Shown here in pieces: positions 62,874 through 64,000 of a DNA stretch of 64,000 nucleotides. The stretch is from Onthophagus taurus (taxonomy: Eukaryota > Arthropoda > Insecta > Coleoptera > Scarabaeidae), in assembly GCF_036711975.1 (NCBI RefSeq), contig NC_091976.1:10106001-10170000 (forward strand), given 5' to 3'. How positions within the stretch are numbered: position 1 is the stretch's first letter; the number at the start of each line of letters is the position of its first letter. The notes under the pieces are model-generated. The model saw only the letters and a program-made list of their open reading frames with translations. It did not search any database and was not told where the DNA came from. Both the position numbers and the translations under genes were made by a program.

Positions 62874-63578
62874 ATGATCGACGAGAAATTAAAATGTCTA
62901 CCGCAACTTCTAACACTGCCTATAGTAAATTTTAGTAATGGTTCGGTCGAAGAACACTTTACAAGACACAGCAATTTATTTGGTGGAAAATGTAAGCGAG
63001 GTTTAATTGTAGGACCCTCTGGTGTCGGAAAAACAAATGCTATGTTATCGCTTTTACTTGCACGTAATGGCCTCCGCTTCCTAAACTTATACTTATGCTC
63101 CAATTCGTTATACCAAAATAAGTACGATTTTTTAAGACGTTTAATTGAACCTATAAAAGATTGCGGTTACTATGAATTTTCTAATATAGACGAGTTCATT
63201 CGACCGGAAGATGCGAAAGAATATTCGGTAGTCGTATTTGACGATGTTTCCTGTACAGGTCAAAATGTCATTAAGGAATTTTTTTCGTATGGTCGACATA
63301 AAAACATTGATTGTTTTCTAATTTGTCAAAGTTATAGTGCAATTCCAAAACAATTAGTTCGCGATAATTGTAACTTTTTGGTGTTATTTAAACAAGACTT
63401 AACAAATTTAAAACACGTATTTGAAGATCACATAATGAGCGATATGGAGTTTCATCGGCTAAAGGAAATTAGCGATGCTTGTTGGGAGAATAGACACGGC
63501 ATCCTAGTTATTGATTTAGATTGTAGTATATCTAAGGGACGTTACCGTAAGGGTTTTGATAAATTCATTGAAGTTTAA
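62874..63578 (+). CDS. Packaging ATPase (FtsK/HerA-type) of Polinton A2, intact
   Basis: 234 residues from the ATG at 62874. Walker A is GPSGVGKTN near residue 45, Walker B is SVVVFDDVSC near residue 118, and the downstream motifs GRHKNID, LICQSYSAIPKQLV and FLVLFKQD follow. Length and motifs match the A32-like/FtsK ATPases that pump genomes into Polinton, adintovirus and NCLDV capsids. The B copy (50232) is the same family but has a stop. It is followed after 51 bp by the DUF8207-like gene, the same order as in B except that B has the PLA2-like gene in between. Confidence 0.88.
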   Translation: MIDEKLKCLPQLLTLPIVNFSNGSVEEHFTRHSNLFGGKCKRGLIVGPSGVGKTNAMLSLLLARNGLRFLNLYLCSNSLYQNKYDFLRRLIEPIKDCGYYEFSNIDEFIRPEDAKEYSVVVFDDVSCTGQNVIKEFFSYGRHKNIDCFLICQSYSAIPKQLVRDNCNFLVLFKQDLTNLKHVFEDHIMSDMEFHRLKEISDACWENRHGILVIDLDCSISKGRYRKGFDKFIEV

Positions 63579-63629
63579 AACTAACGACTTCAGCTGTACA
63601 GTTCGTAGTAACTTCACATACATCATACA

Positions 63630-64000
63630 ATGAACAAGACGATAGCTGCAGAACTTATCGCGGCACGAGAAGTCGTGAGAGACAAAATTCGTTCTTTAAA
63701 AGAAGACTTAGAGGAGTCAAGGATTCGGTCGGAAACCGCATATGCACCCATCGCAAGACCCTTACAGGATATTGTCGCAAAACTTGACACTGCGCCTTTA
63801 CTATCCATTCCAAAACGAAGTTTATCTCCAAAAGAAGAAAAATTGATATCTAAGATACAACGCTACTCGCCGGATATTTCTGACGTACCAGCTAAAACCG
63901 AGACCGAATATTTTATTCGAAAACCGAAAGTTCCATTAAAAGAACAACGACGAAAATTTGCTACATCGACTCCTGAAAAAAGGTTGGTATCTTCTCCCAC
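63630..64000 (+). CDS. DUF8207-like Polinton protein, N-terminal part (runs off window)
   Basis: The ATG at 63630 opens a frame continuing to the window edge (123 codons). A charged coiled coil (AAREVVRDKIRSLKEDLEES) is followed by a proline- and lysine-rich linker. It corresponds to the broken gene at 51465-52503 in Polinton B, where the C-terminal YWDDPNELVDRL domain is visible. The C-terminal domain of this copy should lie just right of the window. Confidence 0.6.
   Translation, partial: MNKTIAAELIAAREVVRDKIRSLKEDLEESRIRSETAYAPIARPLQDIVAKLDTAPLLSIPKRSLSPKEEKLISKIQRYSPDISDVPAKTETEYFIRKPKVPLKEQRRKFATSTPEKRLVSSP

Larger units (their letters stand above)
58931..64000 (+). mobile_element. Polinton/Maverick element, copy A2 (left end to window edge)
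   Basis: It starts AGTAGTATAG at 58931, next to TCACTA (58925-58930), the candidate 6-bp duplication. The first 350 bp equal the A1 end inverted. At 59278-59282 the sequence jumps to the equivalent of position 3227 of A1, so about 5.27 kb (3228-8496 of A1: first ORFs, PLA2/pX, protease, penton, capsid and the nuclease-like 5' end) is missing. Beyond 60075 it supplies element sequence absent from A1 in this window: leader region, two ORFs, ATPase and a DUF8207-like gene. Confidence 0.88.

Overview
The window reads as a transposon-dense, AT-rich stretch of arthropod (most likely insect) nuclear DNA. The evidence is short GT-AG introns (50-80 bp), TATA plus TCAGT-type initiators, a Ty3/gypsy errantivirus with env and a tRNA-Ser-type primer site, piggyBac, PIF/Harbinger, hAT, Tc1/IS630-type and Mutator-like transposases, non-LTR and Penelope-like elements, and several Polinton/Maverick (adintovirus-like) elements. 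I see no rRNA, tRNA, CRISPR array or convincing single-copy host gene.

Layout. 1-2416: PIF/Harbinger element with a MADF-BESS gene lying antisense inside the transposase intron. 2417-8850: Polinton A1 (minus strand; capsid, protease and PLA2/pX genes), inserted in a ZMYM1-like hAT gene (8851-9670). 9.7-15.6 kb: Ty3/gypsy integrase remnant, 39-bp minisatellite with a promoter, hAT MITE with 8-bp target duplication, Myb/SANT gene. 15.6-18.3 kb: zinc-finger/PolB-N-like ORF and two satellites. 18.3-25.7 kb: IS630/Tc1-like pseudogene, Penelope fragment, orphan retroviral-type env, fold-back element. 25711-36284: errantivirus with paired 210-bp LTRs and CGCG target duplication, carrying a piggyBac (32687-36014) that contains a 934-bp-period chimeric duplication with errantivirus sequence. 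36.7-54.6 kb: Polinton B, split by a CR1/L2-like LINE (about 37440-45180, itself split by a DDE-transposase element at 39917-43297), a TA-flanked fold-back element (45796-47699) and a MITE in the integrase. 54.6-58.9 kb: Mutator-like, fold-back, LINE and piggyBac fragments. 58931-64000: Polinton A2, plus strand, inserted in that piggyBac. Relative to A1 it has lost about 5.3 kb of capsid genes, but it extends rightwards into genes not visible in A1.

How the parts work together. A1, A2 and B together give a composite Polinton gene set: PLA2-like and pX-like virion proteins, adenain-type protease, penton-like minor capsid protein, a conserved small ORF, double-jelly-roll major capsid protein, a possible nuclease, packaging ATPase, a DUF8207-like protein and an integrase with a C-terminal chromodomain. 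Two expression features stand out. In both A1 and B the protease lies in the -1 frame of the pX gene, and each pX gene carries a canonical slippery heptamer in the correct phase (A AAA AAC in A1, T TTT TTA in B), which predicts a pX-protease fusion made by programmed frameshifting. In A2 a TATA promoter is followed by seven consecutive small GT-AG introns with AUG-free leader exons, and the last acceptor abuts the AUG of a 326-aa ORF; in A1 a similar leader intron would create the AUG of the first ORF at the splice junction. All family assignments come from reading motifs by eye; no database search was run.
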